From contig OZ024798.1 of assembly GCA_964017045.1 (NCBI GenBank), forward strand, positions 14,216,724-14,280,723: 64,000 nucleotides of DNA, in the 5' to 3' direction. Source of the stretch: Omphiscola glabra. Its lineage: Eukaryota; Mollusca; Gastropoda; Lymnaeidae. The translations under genes and the position numbers were made by a program. A model generated the notes under the pieces. It worked only from the letters and a program-made list of their open reading frames with translations. It was not told the origin of the DNA and did no database searches. This document shows, piece by piece, positions 25,201 through 36,200 of this stretch. Each line of letters starts with the position of its first letter. The first letter of the stretch is position 1.

Positions 25201-26121
25201 TGTTGTACTGGGGCCTTGCTGGTCATAATGGGGCGTGTCGTACTGGGGCCTTGCTAGTCATAATGGGACGTGTTGTACTGGGGCCTTACTAGTCATAATG
25301 GGACGTGTTGTATTGGGGCCTTGCTGGTCATAATGTGACGTGTTGTACTGGGGCCTTGCTGGTCATAATTGGACGTGTAGTACTGGGGCCTTGATGGTCG
25401 TAATGGGACGTATCGTACTGGGGCCTTGCTAGTCATAATGGTACATGTTGTACTGGGGCCTTGATAGTAATAATGGGACGTGTAGTACTGGGGCCTTGCT
25501 GGTCATAATGGGGCGTTTTGGGGCCTTGCTGGTCATAATGGGACGTACTGGGGCCTTGATAATCATAATGAGACGTACTAGGGCCTTGCTGGTCATCATG
25601 GGACGTGTAGGACTGGGGCCTTGCTTGTCATAATGGGATGTGTAGTACTGGGGCCTTACTGGTCATAATGGGACATGTCGTACTTGGACCTTGCTGGTCA
25701 TAATGGGACGGGTCGTACTGGGGCCTTGCTGGTCATAATGTGACGTTTAGTACTGGGGCATTGCTGGTCATAATGGGACGTGTGGTACTGGGGCCTTGTT
25801 GGTCATAATGGGACGTGTGGTACTGGGGCCTTGCTGGTGTTAATGGGACGTGTCGTACTGGCGCCTTGCTGGTCATAATGGAACATGTCGTACTGGGACT
25901 TTGCTGGTCATAATGGGACGCACGCGTCTCGAAGGGATAGTATGGGAGCTAGGCTGACCTTCAGACCATTTGACTATCTAATAAACCCGAATATTGTGTT
26001 GACTGGATTAGGAACTTTTAGAAGGCTTAGGTATATTATCAATATAATACAGCAACGCGCGGGGCCCCGCAAAAGCAGGGCCTTGGGTCGCCCACTTCGC
26101 CATCCCCTAGTGTCGGCCCTG
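22251..26121. mobile_element. hAT-type non-autonomous element carrying a giant minisatellite
   Basis: The left end is CAGGGCCGGCGCTAGG. The right end is CCCTAGTGTCGGCCCTG, which inverts to CAGGGCCGACACTAGGG. The perfect 8-bp duplication ATTGTACC flanks both ends (22243-22250 and 26122-26129), as expected for hAT. Only about 100 bp at the left and 200 bp at the right are non-repetitive; the right side has GGGGCCCCGC, common in hAT termini. The rest is a tandem array. There is no transposase. The element sits about 160 bp after the gene A stop. Confidence 0.82.
22345..25918. repeat. minisatellite array, about 100 copies of a 30-35 bp unit
   Basis: The unit contains GGGGCCTTGCTGGTCATAAT followed by GGGACG and, in most copies, GTGTNGTACT. 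Shorter 30-bp variants lack GTGTNGT. Variant blocks recur far apart: TCCTAATGGAACGAACTGG at about 22706 and 24539, and GGGGCGTTTTGGGGCC at about 24036 and 25510. So the array also grew by duplication of 1.4-1.9 kb blocks. The ORFs inside are artefacts. Confidence 0.95.
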
Positions 26122-26129
26122 ATTGTACC

Positions 26130-26564
26130 CACAATGCATTTGTCAACTTTACCAACCTCAGCTTAATTTTAAAGGAAAAAAAAACGGAAGTTAATTTCTG
26201 TTATTGATTTGCTTCAAGTGATGTTGTTGAAGCTGATCGGGTTTCTTTTAAAAAATCCTAAAATTTAATTGATCGTCAAGATAATTTGACATTCATTAAA
26301 AATTGATTTATGTTTTACCCTACCATTTGGTGGGGAGGGGGGTGCATGCCCCGCTAGATCACATTAAAATGTTTATGCCCCCCCCCTCTCCACCCAGACA
26401 CAATTATTCGCTCCTTGCAATTGCTCGTTTAACATATTCAGCTTTTTCAAAGATTTCTGTCCAACAGACTAATACATTTTCTAAGACGATTCATTTTTAT
26501 GTTTCACGACAGGTTTAGTTTTTGCAAAGAAAGAAAAACCATTGAGAATGTAAAATTTAGTTCC
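26130..26564. other. noncoding stretch
   Basis: No gene is supported. It contains C- and G-rich patches near 26330-26395 and otherwise AT-rich sequence. Confidence 0.5.
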
Positions 26565-26888
26565 ATGAATCATTGTCAACAGTGTAAGCCACCCTTGACA
26601 GCCATCTCACCTCGCTGATAATCAGTATCAACAGTGTAAGCCACCCTTGACCGCCATCTCACCTCGCTGAGAATCAGTATCAACAGTGTTAACCACCCTT
26701 GACAGCCATCTCATCTCGCTGATAATCAGTATCAACAGTGTAAGCCACCCTTGACAGCTATCTCACCTCGCTGAGAATCAGTATCAACAGTGTAAGTCAC
26801 CCTTGACAGCCATCTCATCTCGCTGAGAATCAGTATCAACAGCGTAAGCCACCCTTGTCAGCCATCTCACCTCGCTGAGAACCAGTAT
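26565..26888. repeat. 52-bp tandem repeat, 6 copies
   Basis: The unit contains CAGTATCAACAGTGTAAGCC and GACAGCCATCTCACCTCGCT. Copies are over 90 percent identical by eye. The array stops just before the exon-like ORF at 26904-27154. Confidence 0.92.
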
Positions 26889-26903
26889 GGTCAGAAATCC
26901 CTT

Positions 26904-27154
26904 TAACTATTTGAATCGAAGCTCAGAATTTTTGGCATTCAGTATGTCACTGACAATATAATTATTGTCAACTGAACTCAAAAGTTTATTTTTTAAGCAA
27001 ATTGAAAGGCCTAAATCTTCTCCACTGATAAATACGGTGCCGACGTAAAATTCAGGATTCCCACCCTTCAACTGTAAGCAACGAAGTTTTTTTTTAATCA
27101 AATCATAAGTCTTGACAATAGCCTCCTGAATTTTTCTGTGGTCTGCACCCACCT
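26904..27154 (-). pseudogene. orphan terminal-exon-like ORF, unrecognised
   Basis: A minus-strand frame of about 82 codons follows a plausible 3' splice site (AATTAATTCCAG) and ends in a stop. It reads 'VGADHRKIQEAIVKTYDLI', then 'GNPEFYVGTVFISGEDLGLS'. Composition looks coding and there are no repeats inside. No neighbouring exon was found upstream on the minus strand, where a small AATGGTAGCAC tandem repeat lies. I do not recognise the family. It may be the last exon of a broken gene copy. Confidence 0.35.
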
Positions 27155-27217
27155 GGAATTAATTTTGAGTTTTGTTACGAGTCGCGCATCCCCGAACATA
27201 CTCTTCCATTAAGATTA

Positions 27218-27275
27218 GTACGATGGTAGCACAATGGTAGCAAAATGGTAGTACAATGGTAGCACAATGGTAGCA
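27218..27275. repeat. 12-bp tandem repeat (AATGGTAGCACA)
   Basis: About five copies with small variants. Confidence 0.7.
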
Positions 27276-27711
27276 ATGAATTTTTAAAATGTGGAGTGAA
27301 AAAAAATAATTTCTAGTTTGTTTATTGAATAACTTGAAAACCAATGAAATAAAAGTTGTTCTTGTTACATAAAAATATATATTTCAATAAATGTGTTGTA
27401 TAACTTAATATGGGTCAATGACTGCTCTATTGTAAGTTAACTTTCTTTTTTTTCCGCATGTCCTGAACTATCACCTCGCCGCTTCCCCCTCCCCCTCCCC
27501 CCCCCCCACCTTCCGCCCTCCTGTGGGTGTGAGAACCCCCGAGTTGTTCACTGAATACTGACTTATTAATTACGTGCTAGCGCGAATCATTTGTTTGAAA
27601 AAAAAACAAAACATTTAAACTATCTATGACAATGAGAGGGTGACGGTGGGAAATGCTACCGGGAAAGTAAGGTTTAAATTTTCCGTCCCCATCAATGGTG
27701 AATGAAAAACG
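27276..27711. other. noncoding stretch
   Basis: AT-rich, with a C-rich run near 27480-27510. No gene seen. Confidence 0.5.
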
Positions 27712-28092
27712 AAGTGGCTATTGGTACACGGCTACCAGAATTGAGAGGTTTGGGATTAAAAAACGCTTTAAATATTTTTGTTGGGTTTGTAAGACTAAAT
27801 GAGATATCAAATGAAAGATAATTGAATGTACTATACGTTTGAAATGTTAATTCTTCATTTTAACTAAAATAAACTACCACAAATGACATCCGAATAGCAT
27901 TGAGTTTAATGTGTCCCGAAAGGGGGCGCTGCGTGTCCGTGTACATTTTGACTAATGCTATTCGGATGTCATTCGTAGTAGTTTATTTTAGTTAAAATGA
28001 AGAATTAAGTTTACAAACACAACAATAATATTTTAAATCGTTTTTTAATCACAGCCTCTCAATTCTGGTACCCGTGTACCTATAGGTGCAGC
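27712..28092. mobile_element. foldback element, copy 2 (complete)
   Basis: Outer arms: AAGTGGCTATTGGTACACGG at the left, and at the right a sequence that inverts to CCTATAGGTACACGGGTACC. Inner arms: ATGACATCCGAATAGCATT and AATGCTATTCGGATGTCAT. The whole element can fold into a long hairpin with a short GC-rich loop (GGGGGCGCTGCGTGTCC). No coding capacity. Copies also occur at 7782-8062 and 42652-43035. Confidence 0.75.
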
Positions 28093-28903
28093 CAATGAAA
28101 AATGTAATCCAGTTATCTCGTAATTTCCATCACGTGGCCAATGCCTTCAATGACTTAAGACAGAAGGGGGTGGGGTTAGAGAGGTCTTAAAAATTCTGAA
28201 CTGATCAGGCATTTATTTAAGAACGAATATTCTGTGATTGTAATTTGACATTGTAATGTTAATTGATTCTGTTTTTAATAAAGATTGAAACCTTTAAAAT
28301 GCTGGTAATTTCTTGCATGTGTTGTTGACCAGTCACGAAAAGGAGAAAGCGCTTGAATTATGTCATCAATTTAGAGTTTCTTTTAAGACTTGACTTTATT
28401 TTTTTTTAAATTAACGTCCAACCGTGAAATGAATAATGTAAATAATTAAACAACCCTAAAAAAACAAATCTTTTATAAAATTGAATATCGAAAAATGGGG
28501 GGTGGAGTTGGACATTAGACAAAGCAAGCATGCAAGTAAAGCACTTTATACGAATCCCAATTAGATTCGTTTTTCTTTAATATCGGAAGTGCATTTGGTG
28601 TGGAATATTTCTTTTGTTTTTCTAAAATTGTTGGAGAAATAAATCTGCGGTGCAAAAGCTGGTGGGACATTAGAATACTAATATAGTTCAGGGGCGTGAA
28701 AAAAATGTGCGGTTGCGAGACTTGGTGGCGGTGGGAGTTAGGGGGAGCACTAATTGGGATTTTTATAAAGTGCGTTATTCTATGCATGTTTTATCAGATT
28801 TTCAGCCACACCCCAACATTGTTCAATATTATATACTTTGTTCTTACGGGTCGTCTAAATTACCTAACTGGTATCATCAAGTTGTGATGGTGAAGAGCTC
28901 ATG
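28093..28903. other. noncoding stretch
   Basis: No gene is supported. Near 28790-28815 is a scrap (TTTTCAGCCACACCCCAAC) shared with 10425 and, inverted, with about 17800. Confidence 0.45.
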
Positions 28904-29711
28904 ACATCTAAAGTACGTCATCGACGTTTGTGGTCAACTTACAGCTATGAAATGTCAGAGCTCATGACATCTACAGGGGTAATAAGGGGGGGGGAGACTG
29001 CAATCAGGTTAGGAAAATAAGAAATTAGTAAAACACAGTAAGGTTAAACCTGAAAAAAGTAACGCAACAAAACAACGAACGTGTCGCCAGGAAGCCTTCA
29101 TCGGCGAACAAACAGAAAAAAACTAATAAAATTAAAAGATATCCAAAACAATATATATATTATAGCACTTAGCTGAGAAGTAGTGTCCAAGAGGGCAGCA
29201 AAAGATTTGTGACAGAAAGTAAGTGGGAGAAAGGTTAAATATGGAAGAGGGAAAGAAAAGAGGAGAATTAATTCCACTGCGATAAGTCGTGACGTGGAGG
29301 GGCGGAGCTAGGTTCAAACAGTGAATAGAGACATGACATTCATACCATGTGGGAACAATGTGCCATAGGTCGAGATAAGTTTTAGCTTCAAAGTCACCCG
29401 GCTGGGTGTGTTTGTGCTGGCCACGATCGCACATATTGAAAAGTCCGCCTTGCTCTGGTGGTCGGCTCTATTGGCGTGTTTGGAGACAGGACACTGTTTG
29501 CCTTGTGTAATATTACGGAAGTGTTCAGAGATAAGAGATGTGAATTTAATGGAGGTGTGAAACGAGCCGTCATCTATGTACCTTTTATAGAATTCGGGGA
29601 GGCGTCCAGTATAGCTGCTTTCGACCATGTGTTCGAAATGTCCCATAAACAATCATGCATCTACAGTATCTCATCGACGCTTGTGGTCAACTTACAGCAA
29701 TGATATGTCGG
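28904..29711 (-). mobile_element. Penelope-like retroelement relic with flanking direct repeats
   Basis: Minus-strand coding remains include 'LPEFYKRYIDDG' (reverse transcriptase Y-x-DD box). Downstream is a GIY-YIG-like end: 'CPVSKHANRADHQSKADFS' and 'LISTYGTLFPHGMN'. Next comes a hammerhead-like sequence (minus strand, 29081-29104). Related direct repeats of about 50 bp flank it (28904-28956 and 29658-29711; shared core TTGTGGTCAACTTACAGC). It is broken by stops and shortened. A sister fragment is at 41217-41620. Confidence 0.65.
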
Positions 29712-30160
29712 CACTTCACAGTGTGATCTCCGACTAACTTCCAGAAATATTCTATTTCCATATGGGCTATGTTTTTTTTTCAAGTTTTCATTATAATTTT
29801 ACTTATATTTTTGTACCCATCACTTTTTGCTGGCTGAGTGTGGGCTTTTAGACTTTGGGCTCTTTGTCTTGTGGTGTAGTTCATCAAGTGTTTACTTAGC
29901 TCGTGTTTCTTTATTCATTATTATTAATAACTTGGTCGACTTTCCTCTCACCAGTACTTACAAAAAAAAAAATTAATTCATGAACACTCCGTATTTCTAA
30001 CACAAAAGTAATGCCACGTCACGTGTTCGTGAATGATTCTTGGCTACAACAGTTATTGTTATGTGATAAGCAAATAGTGTTATACATTTTGCCCATTTGG
30101 TGACCTTTGAACTTTTCAACAAACTTCAATGATCTGGTACCAGGGTTAACGTCCCAGGCG
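29712..30160. other. noncoding stretch before duplication unit B
   Basis: No gene or clear element seen. Homology to the 3.9-kb region begins shortly after this. Confidence 0.45.
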
Positions 30161-30369
30161 TAGGTTAGAGGTTGACATGCGTGACAAAAAAATGGTATTG
30201 GACTAAAACGAGTGCTTTAAGCAAGGCTCGATTACAAGACTTAGGGCCCTATTGACGTCGGTTGTCGTCCGATTCGGGCCCTACTTATATAAACAGGCTC
30301 AAAAAGTATAACAATTGTTTTGTACATAAAAAAATAATTTTAGAGTAAATGTATGGATTCTCTTTAGGG

Positions 30370-30790
30370 TTGAGCGAGTGTGTCATATGCCAGGGTCTAT
30401 GCATTACTGTACCATATGACAGGGTCTGTGTATTATTGTACCGTATGTCAGGGTATGTGTACTACTGTACCATATGACAAGGTCTGTGTGTCACTGTACC
30501 ATATGACAGGGTATTTTGTTTATCTGTCTCCTATGACATGGTGGATGTCTAGCTGTACCCTCTGGCAGTGTTCGTGTCTGAATGTACCCTATGAATGCGT
30601 CTGCGTTTGAATGTACCCTATGTCAAGGTCTGTGTCTGACTGTACCATCTGACAGTTCCTGTGTGTGACTGTACCATATGAAAGGTATATGTCTGGATAT
30701 ATACTATGACCGTGTGTGTGTATGTGTGTGTGTGTGTAAGTGTGTGGGTGTGTGTGTTTGTGTGTGACCGTGCAATATGAAAGGGCCGTG
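30370..30790. repeat. minisatellite upstream of gene B (about 33-36 bp unit)
   Basis: Counterpart of 4170-4510. Copies contain CTGTACCATATGACAGGGT. A GT dinucleotide run follows at 30712-30768. Flanks match on both sides, for example ACAGGCTCAAAAAGTATA before it and TTTGATATGTCTTTCAGTGC about 450 bp after it. Confidence 0.75.
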
Positions 30791-30799
30791 TGAAAATAT

Positions 30800-31414
30800 T
30801 GGGATACATTAAAATTCCCTGTGTTATGTTAGTGTCTTTCTTTTTGTGTGCTGCCTACAGATTCAAGCCATTTATTTCCCGCCGTTGTTATGAACAACGT
30901 AAATTCCCCCAGCAAGCCGTGTCCTCCTCTTCTACACTCCTCGAGGTGTGTAGTAGTCTTTTGAAAAATTCATATACCTTTTTTTTTAACTATCTTACTT
31001 TTTTTTTTACCTGGGTCAGCTTACCTTCCTAAGACCTGCAAACGTATTACACTTCTCATTCTGTTACATCGTGTCCGAAGGTACAGCGAGTGTTTTTGTC
31101 ACGCTAGCATTCTAACCGTCGATTGCACACTATTGACATTTAACCGTTTTACTTTGTTAAAGAACAAACTTGGTAACATTGCGGTACTAGTCCGTAAACA
31201 TATTACTCGAAGCCCTTAAACCGGAGCCTGGTTTGATATGTCTTTCAGTGCGATTTATAATGTTAAGTTAGCCAAATTCTTGTCAAGCTGTAAAGACAAT
31301 GGCCTTGGATAGAAAAAAGAATGAGGGCAGAAAAAAATTCTCGTTGCGCTTGTTTAAATTATATAGTGCAGAACATAATGTACTTTTATCTTACTAGTTA
31401 ACAGTTGATTTTAT
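30800..31414. other. noncoding part of duplication unit B
   Basis: Unique sequence with partial homology to 4530-5290. No gene seen. Confidence 0.45.
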
Positions 31415-31487
31415 GAAATGCCTTTTCCATGTCGAAATGCTAACACGGCTCCTAGAATATCGGTCGTAAAATGTAGTTATTATAAAC
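31415..31487. repeat. left arm of a perfect 73-bp inverted repeat
   Basis: Perfect reverse complement of 32036-32108, with a 548-bp spacer. The right arm is the 3' untranslated part of a LINE fragment, so this arm is an inverted extra copy of it. Confidence 0.9.
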
Positions 31488-31906
31488 GTTCTTTTTTTAA
31501 AAAAATGTTACTTGACTTGACCTGATTAAAGTTTGTTGGCTGTGGTTGAACTTCTTAGAGCAAGAATGAATCGGCCATAGCCTCTTCGATCTGAGTTGAT
31601 CGAAAGCTTTCATTGAAAGAGTAGAGATAGATGGATAGAAAGCTGCAGATGGTCCTTTGAGGATGCAGAATATTTAGTTGTTAATTTTTTTCTTCTTCTA
31701 GGATCTAGTATCATTTATTAGTAAAGAAACTTTGTCTACTATCAGTAGCTCTATATTTACCATCTGTCTTTAAACGATGTATGTTTATTTCTTTGAAAAG
31801 ATCTTCGAATACCTATTAATTATAATATGTATTTATATGTCTTTAAAATATATTTCTAATATAATTTAATTAAATTCCGTGTATGTCTTTAAAAGATCTT
31901 TCTTCT

Positions 31907-32240
31907 TCTTCTTCTATACATTAAGGGCCCACGATCAATTTATTGATCATTATGGCTCCTATGAATGTAGATGGGACTTGCAATGTCTCTGTGCCTGGTG
32001 TTGATGAGGATATTTCACTGGCTACAAGAGTAACTGTTTATAATAACTACATTTTACGACCGATATTCTAGGAGCCGTGTTAGCATTTCGACATGGAAAA
32101 GGCATTTCGACATGGAAAAGGCATTTCAAGGGTATCATGCACTAGGGGTTGGAAGGCCTGAGGCAATAGACGCAAATGAGTCAAGTGTTGTCGCCTCAAC
32201 TGTTCCTTTTGGAAGCTTGTTCCAGTCAAAATATATATAT
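31907..32240 (-). mobile_element. LINE 3' end with AAG-rich tail
   Basis: On the minus strand, 'WNKLPKGTVEATTLDSFASI' and a stop (about 32215-32135) match the usual C-terminus of CR1-like reverse transcriptases (WNxLP...SLxSF). It is followed by an untranslated part and a GAAGAAGAAGAA tail (31907-31917). It includes the right arm (32036-32108) of the inverted repeat. An 18-bp piece (GCATTTCGACATGGAAAA) is duplicated in tandem. Confidence 0.6.
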
Positions 32241-32468
32241 TTAATATATTTCTAATACCCATTATCTATTTAGTATATATCTTAGATCTTTATTTAGTGT
32301 TCGGTCGAATTAAGATATTTTTTTAAGATTCAAAGGAAAAAAAGTATCAAAATGTTACTGTTACTGCATGTTAAAGTCAGCCAAAGTATTCATACAGTAA
32401 ACGAATTTGTTTGTTTTTTTTTATTTAGGATAACAGGTGCGATAGGTAGCAACTGATAAAACAACCGG

Positions 32469-32476
32469 TACATAAG
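32469..32476 (+). promoter_or_regulatory. TATA-like element of gene B
   Basis: TACATAAG followed by TAGGG aligns with TATATAAGTAGGG of gene A. The third base is changed, so it may be weaker. The start codon lies about 790 bp away, against 310 bp in gene A; the difference is AT-rich insert that includes an A-run and T-rich repeats. Confidence 0.35.
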
Positions 32477-32914
32477 TAGGGTCCATTTTTGTGTGCTTTC
32501 TGCATACTCTTTTTTTAATGTGGGTTCTGACCTCGTCATTACAGCAAGGTGTTGGGAAACTATTTTTTTGTTGTTGTTGTTTAATTTCTTCTTGGAACAT
32601 TCTTAGTTAATTGTGAATTTTGTACCAACTATGAACATTATAAAAAAATCCTATTCGCTTACATCGATAATCTTCCTAGAAACTACCAGCAAGCTATAAA
32701 GCGTACACATGATGAAGTTGGTGATCAAACCGACTAGAATTTTGCAGAACCCTTAGCGCGGCTTTTCAGCTTTAAAAAAAAAAATGTATTTAGATGAGAT
32801 ATAGGGCGACTATAATAATGTTCTTATAATTGAATTGATGAATACTTGAAATGTAACGTGAAATTCATTTGTGTAAGGACGTACACAACTATAAATTTAA
32901 TGAAGAGGAACATC

Positions 32915-32947
<33 letters not shown>

Positions 32948-33267
32948 TACGTTACTGATACCTTCTCAGACAACTAATATAGATACGTGTGAAAGCATCT
33001 GATGTTATTTAAGCTTGTTTTAAGGATATATTTGTTTTGTTTTGTTTTGTTTTTTAAGTTTTTTTGTTGCTTTTTTGTTTGTTTGTTTTTTTGTTTTTGG
33101 TTGTTTTTTTGTTTTTTGTTCTTTTTTTTTAAATATCTGACTCATTATCGAACGAATTTTTATTATAGGTTAACGAACGAGACATTTGCGAATTCGGAAG
33201 AAAAAAAAATCAATTTGAGATATTCGTTTAAGAATACCTAAATCATCTGTGAAACTGCCAAGAGAAG

Positions 33268-36200
33268 ATGAGATTATTAACAAGTGCAAGCGGTGAACTG
33301 GACACCATTCCAAAACGTCTGAAATACATGTCAGAGACTTGGCCTGACAGAGAACTGCTGGTGTTCTATGACGGGGAAAGTCGTCAGGCCTACACCGCTC
33401 TGGAGCTCTACACTCTCGCTGGACGGTTTGCCAACAGATTACGTCAGAATGGATTTAGGCGACATGATGTCATTGCTAACACGCTGCCCAACTCACCGGA
33501 ACGCGCAGTCACAGACCTGGGCATTTTTATGGCAGGATGCGTCATGATGCATGGGCAGGTAATTATCGTGACCTATCTTATCATGGGCAGGTAATTATCG
33601 TGACATATCTTATCATGGGCAGGTAATTATCGTGGACATGTCTTATCGTGGGCAGGTAATTACCGTGACATGTCTTATCATGGGAAGGTAATTATTGTGA
33701 CATATCTTATCATAGGCAGGTAATTATCATGACATATCTTATCATGGGCAGGTAATTATCGGGACATATCTTATCATGGGCAGGTAATTATCGTGACATA
33801 TCTTATCATGGGCAGGTAATTATCGTGACATATCTTATCATGGGCAGGTAATTATCGTGACATATCTTATCATGGGCAGGTAATTATCGTGACATATCTT
33901 ATCATGGGCAGGTAATTATCGTGACAAAGTTAATCGAGGGAAGGGAAGGATAAGTTACATGGAATATTATTCAAGAATTTGGAGGTGATTGACATAAGAT
34001 AAACGTTTCCAACGACTAATGGGTAAATGCCTTTCTCGTGACCAGATATGATTCTCATTAAGAGGCAAATTAACGCGCCTGTCTCTTGAGCAACTTAAGT
34101 CAACCACATATTCATTTAAGTTATCGGAAAGAAGAAAAAAAGAGATCGCCGTGCTGCAGACCTTTGATTGTGTTATGTGTGTTTGCAGTAGCCCGTCCAT
34201 CCGTTGGTCAGTGTGTCTGCAGTAGCCCGTCCATCCGTTGGTCAGTGTGTCTGTTGTAGCCCGTCCATCCGTTGGTCAGTGTGTCTGCCTTATCATAAAC
34301 AACAGCACTATGTTTCCGGAACTCAACACTCACATGCAAAGAGATCTTAATCCCTTCATGTATCTTTAAGTTAAGTGTTGGATTATAAAAGTCACATACT
34401 CTAATGTTCCTGACTACAGTGTGAGCTTGCGTGAAGCCTGAATGAATTTACTGACAACTGCATGTTATCGCGTGAAAATAAAATACACTTGCGTTAATAG
34501 CATCTGATATTGTATCATTGACTTGACAGAGACTTAACAACAAAATTTCAGTGTCAATGTCAGTGGTTTCTAATAATTTGTAAGGCGTGTGCCCTCTGTC
34601 AACTCCTATACTCCTGGATTCATCGTCATCATCAGGTCCCGTAGTCCTTCGACCGTTGGGGCGCCACAGATGACATGTACACTATTCTCCTCCATTCCTC
34701 TCGGTCTCCTGCCCTACGCATAGCATCGCCCAGTTGTAAACCCGTCCATTCTTTGATGTTATCTTCCCATCTTTTTCTTTGTCTTCCTCTTCTTCTCCCT
34801 CCTCTAGTAGTGCCCTGCAAGATCTCTTTGGCGAGCCCTTGTTTTCTGGTCACGTGGCCATACCACTCAAGTTTGCGCTTTTTAACAGACGTCAAGAGGT
34901 CCTGGATTGGATCATTCATCAAGTTCTCCCACTATTCCAATCATTAGTGAATAACTCAAGTCATTTTAGTAACTATAAATTTAATTATCAATACAAGCAA
35001 CACATCTGTCTTCTACAATGTTCCACACAATAACTATTCAACATCCTCTTGTCCAACCACCATCTACATTCCACTATAACAACAACTCCACTACCAAAAC
35101 TAATACGTCACTTCCCCTACCTAAATACGTCATGACATTCTCGCACAATATACAACGCTACACCTATACTCTCTAACTAAACATGTTATACGTACAAACA
35201 TAACTACAGTGATTTCATACCCTTGACACCCTCTATTTCATGTCTTTACAAAAAATCATTCAGGCTGCCAGCATGTGTATATTTTTAAAAATGCTATTCA
35301 AACTTAAATACATATATCTTTTTCGCCATCCCACTAATTACCACCAAGAACATGGGTCCCCAATCTATGGACCGTGACCTCGAATGGGTCACGGGTTTTT
35401 TCTTTTTGTGCTCAAACTGCTGAAATAGTAAGCTAAAATCAGTTAAGTAACTTTTAACCAATGTCCATTTTTAATTCTTGTAACTTCAATATTACCGTAA
35501 TACTCTCATTTGCTTCAACACACATTTATATGCCCGAATGGATATTGTGCGCACATTTATTTGATCACCAAAAACAGTGATGTTCAGAATGACATAAAGT
35601 TAACATCGACTTTCAAGCAAAACTATAACCCTTTCAACGATGAACAATTTCAATCGTCGCGTTAATAATGTCATGAGCGCAAATTATATTTACTGACATA
35701 ATAAAGAAAATACTGTTTTGGGTGTTTTTTAATTGACCAATTTTTAAATGAATTTGGGTCCCTGGTTACGTTGCTTCCATACAAATGGGATCATTATTAC
35801 ATTTTGGGGGAACCTTTGACCTAGAACCATGTCGTATACACTTATTGGCACATTAACGTATTTGTAAAAACTTTTTTTTGTGTACTTTATTACTTCCTAA
35901 TTTTCATCATTTTATATTGAAGGCTCTGGAATTGTCTTCTTGATATAACCAGAAAACACAAAAAAATCTTTCAAAACACCAGCGTTGTGACTGCCCTTTA
36001 GATTAGCTTTAATCAATGTGTTCTTTGAGTAGCCGAAGTTTAATATAAGAGGAAATGGTGTCAGATGCGTAGTAAAAAAAAACAGAAACCAGTATGCCAG
36101 TGTAAAAAATGTGTGTCAAGTGGGTCATTTTTTCTATTCTCCAGGTTCTATTAGCGGACGGGTCAGACTTCTTTCGAAATGCACGAGTGAGCAAGTGTAA

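Noticed and set aside
22525..25640. Short ORFs with repeated 'GALLVIMGR' peptides, and the idea of a CRISPR-like array
   Set aside because: Units are contiguous with no unique spacers, enclosed in a transposon in an animal genome. It is a minisatellite.
29132..29652. Two overlapping minus-strand ORFs as a host gene
   Set aside because: They contain reverse transcriptase and GIY-YIG-like remains of a Penelope-like element.
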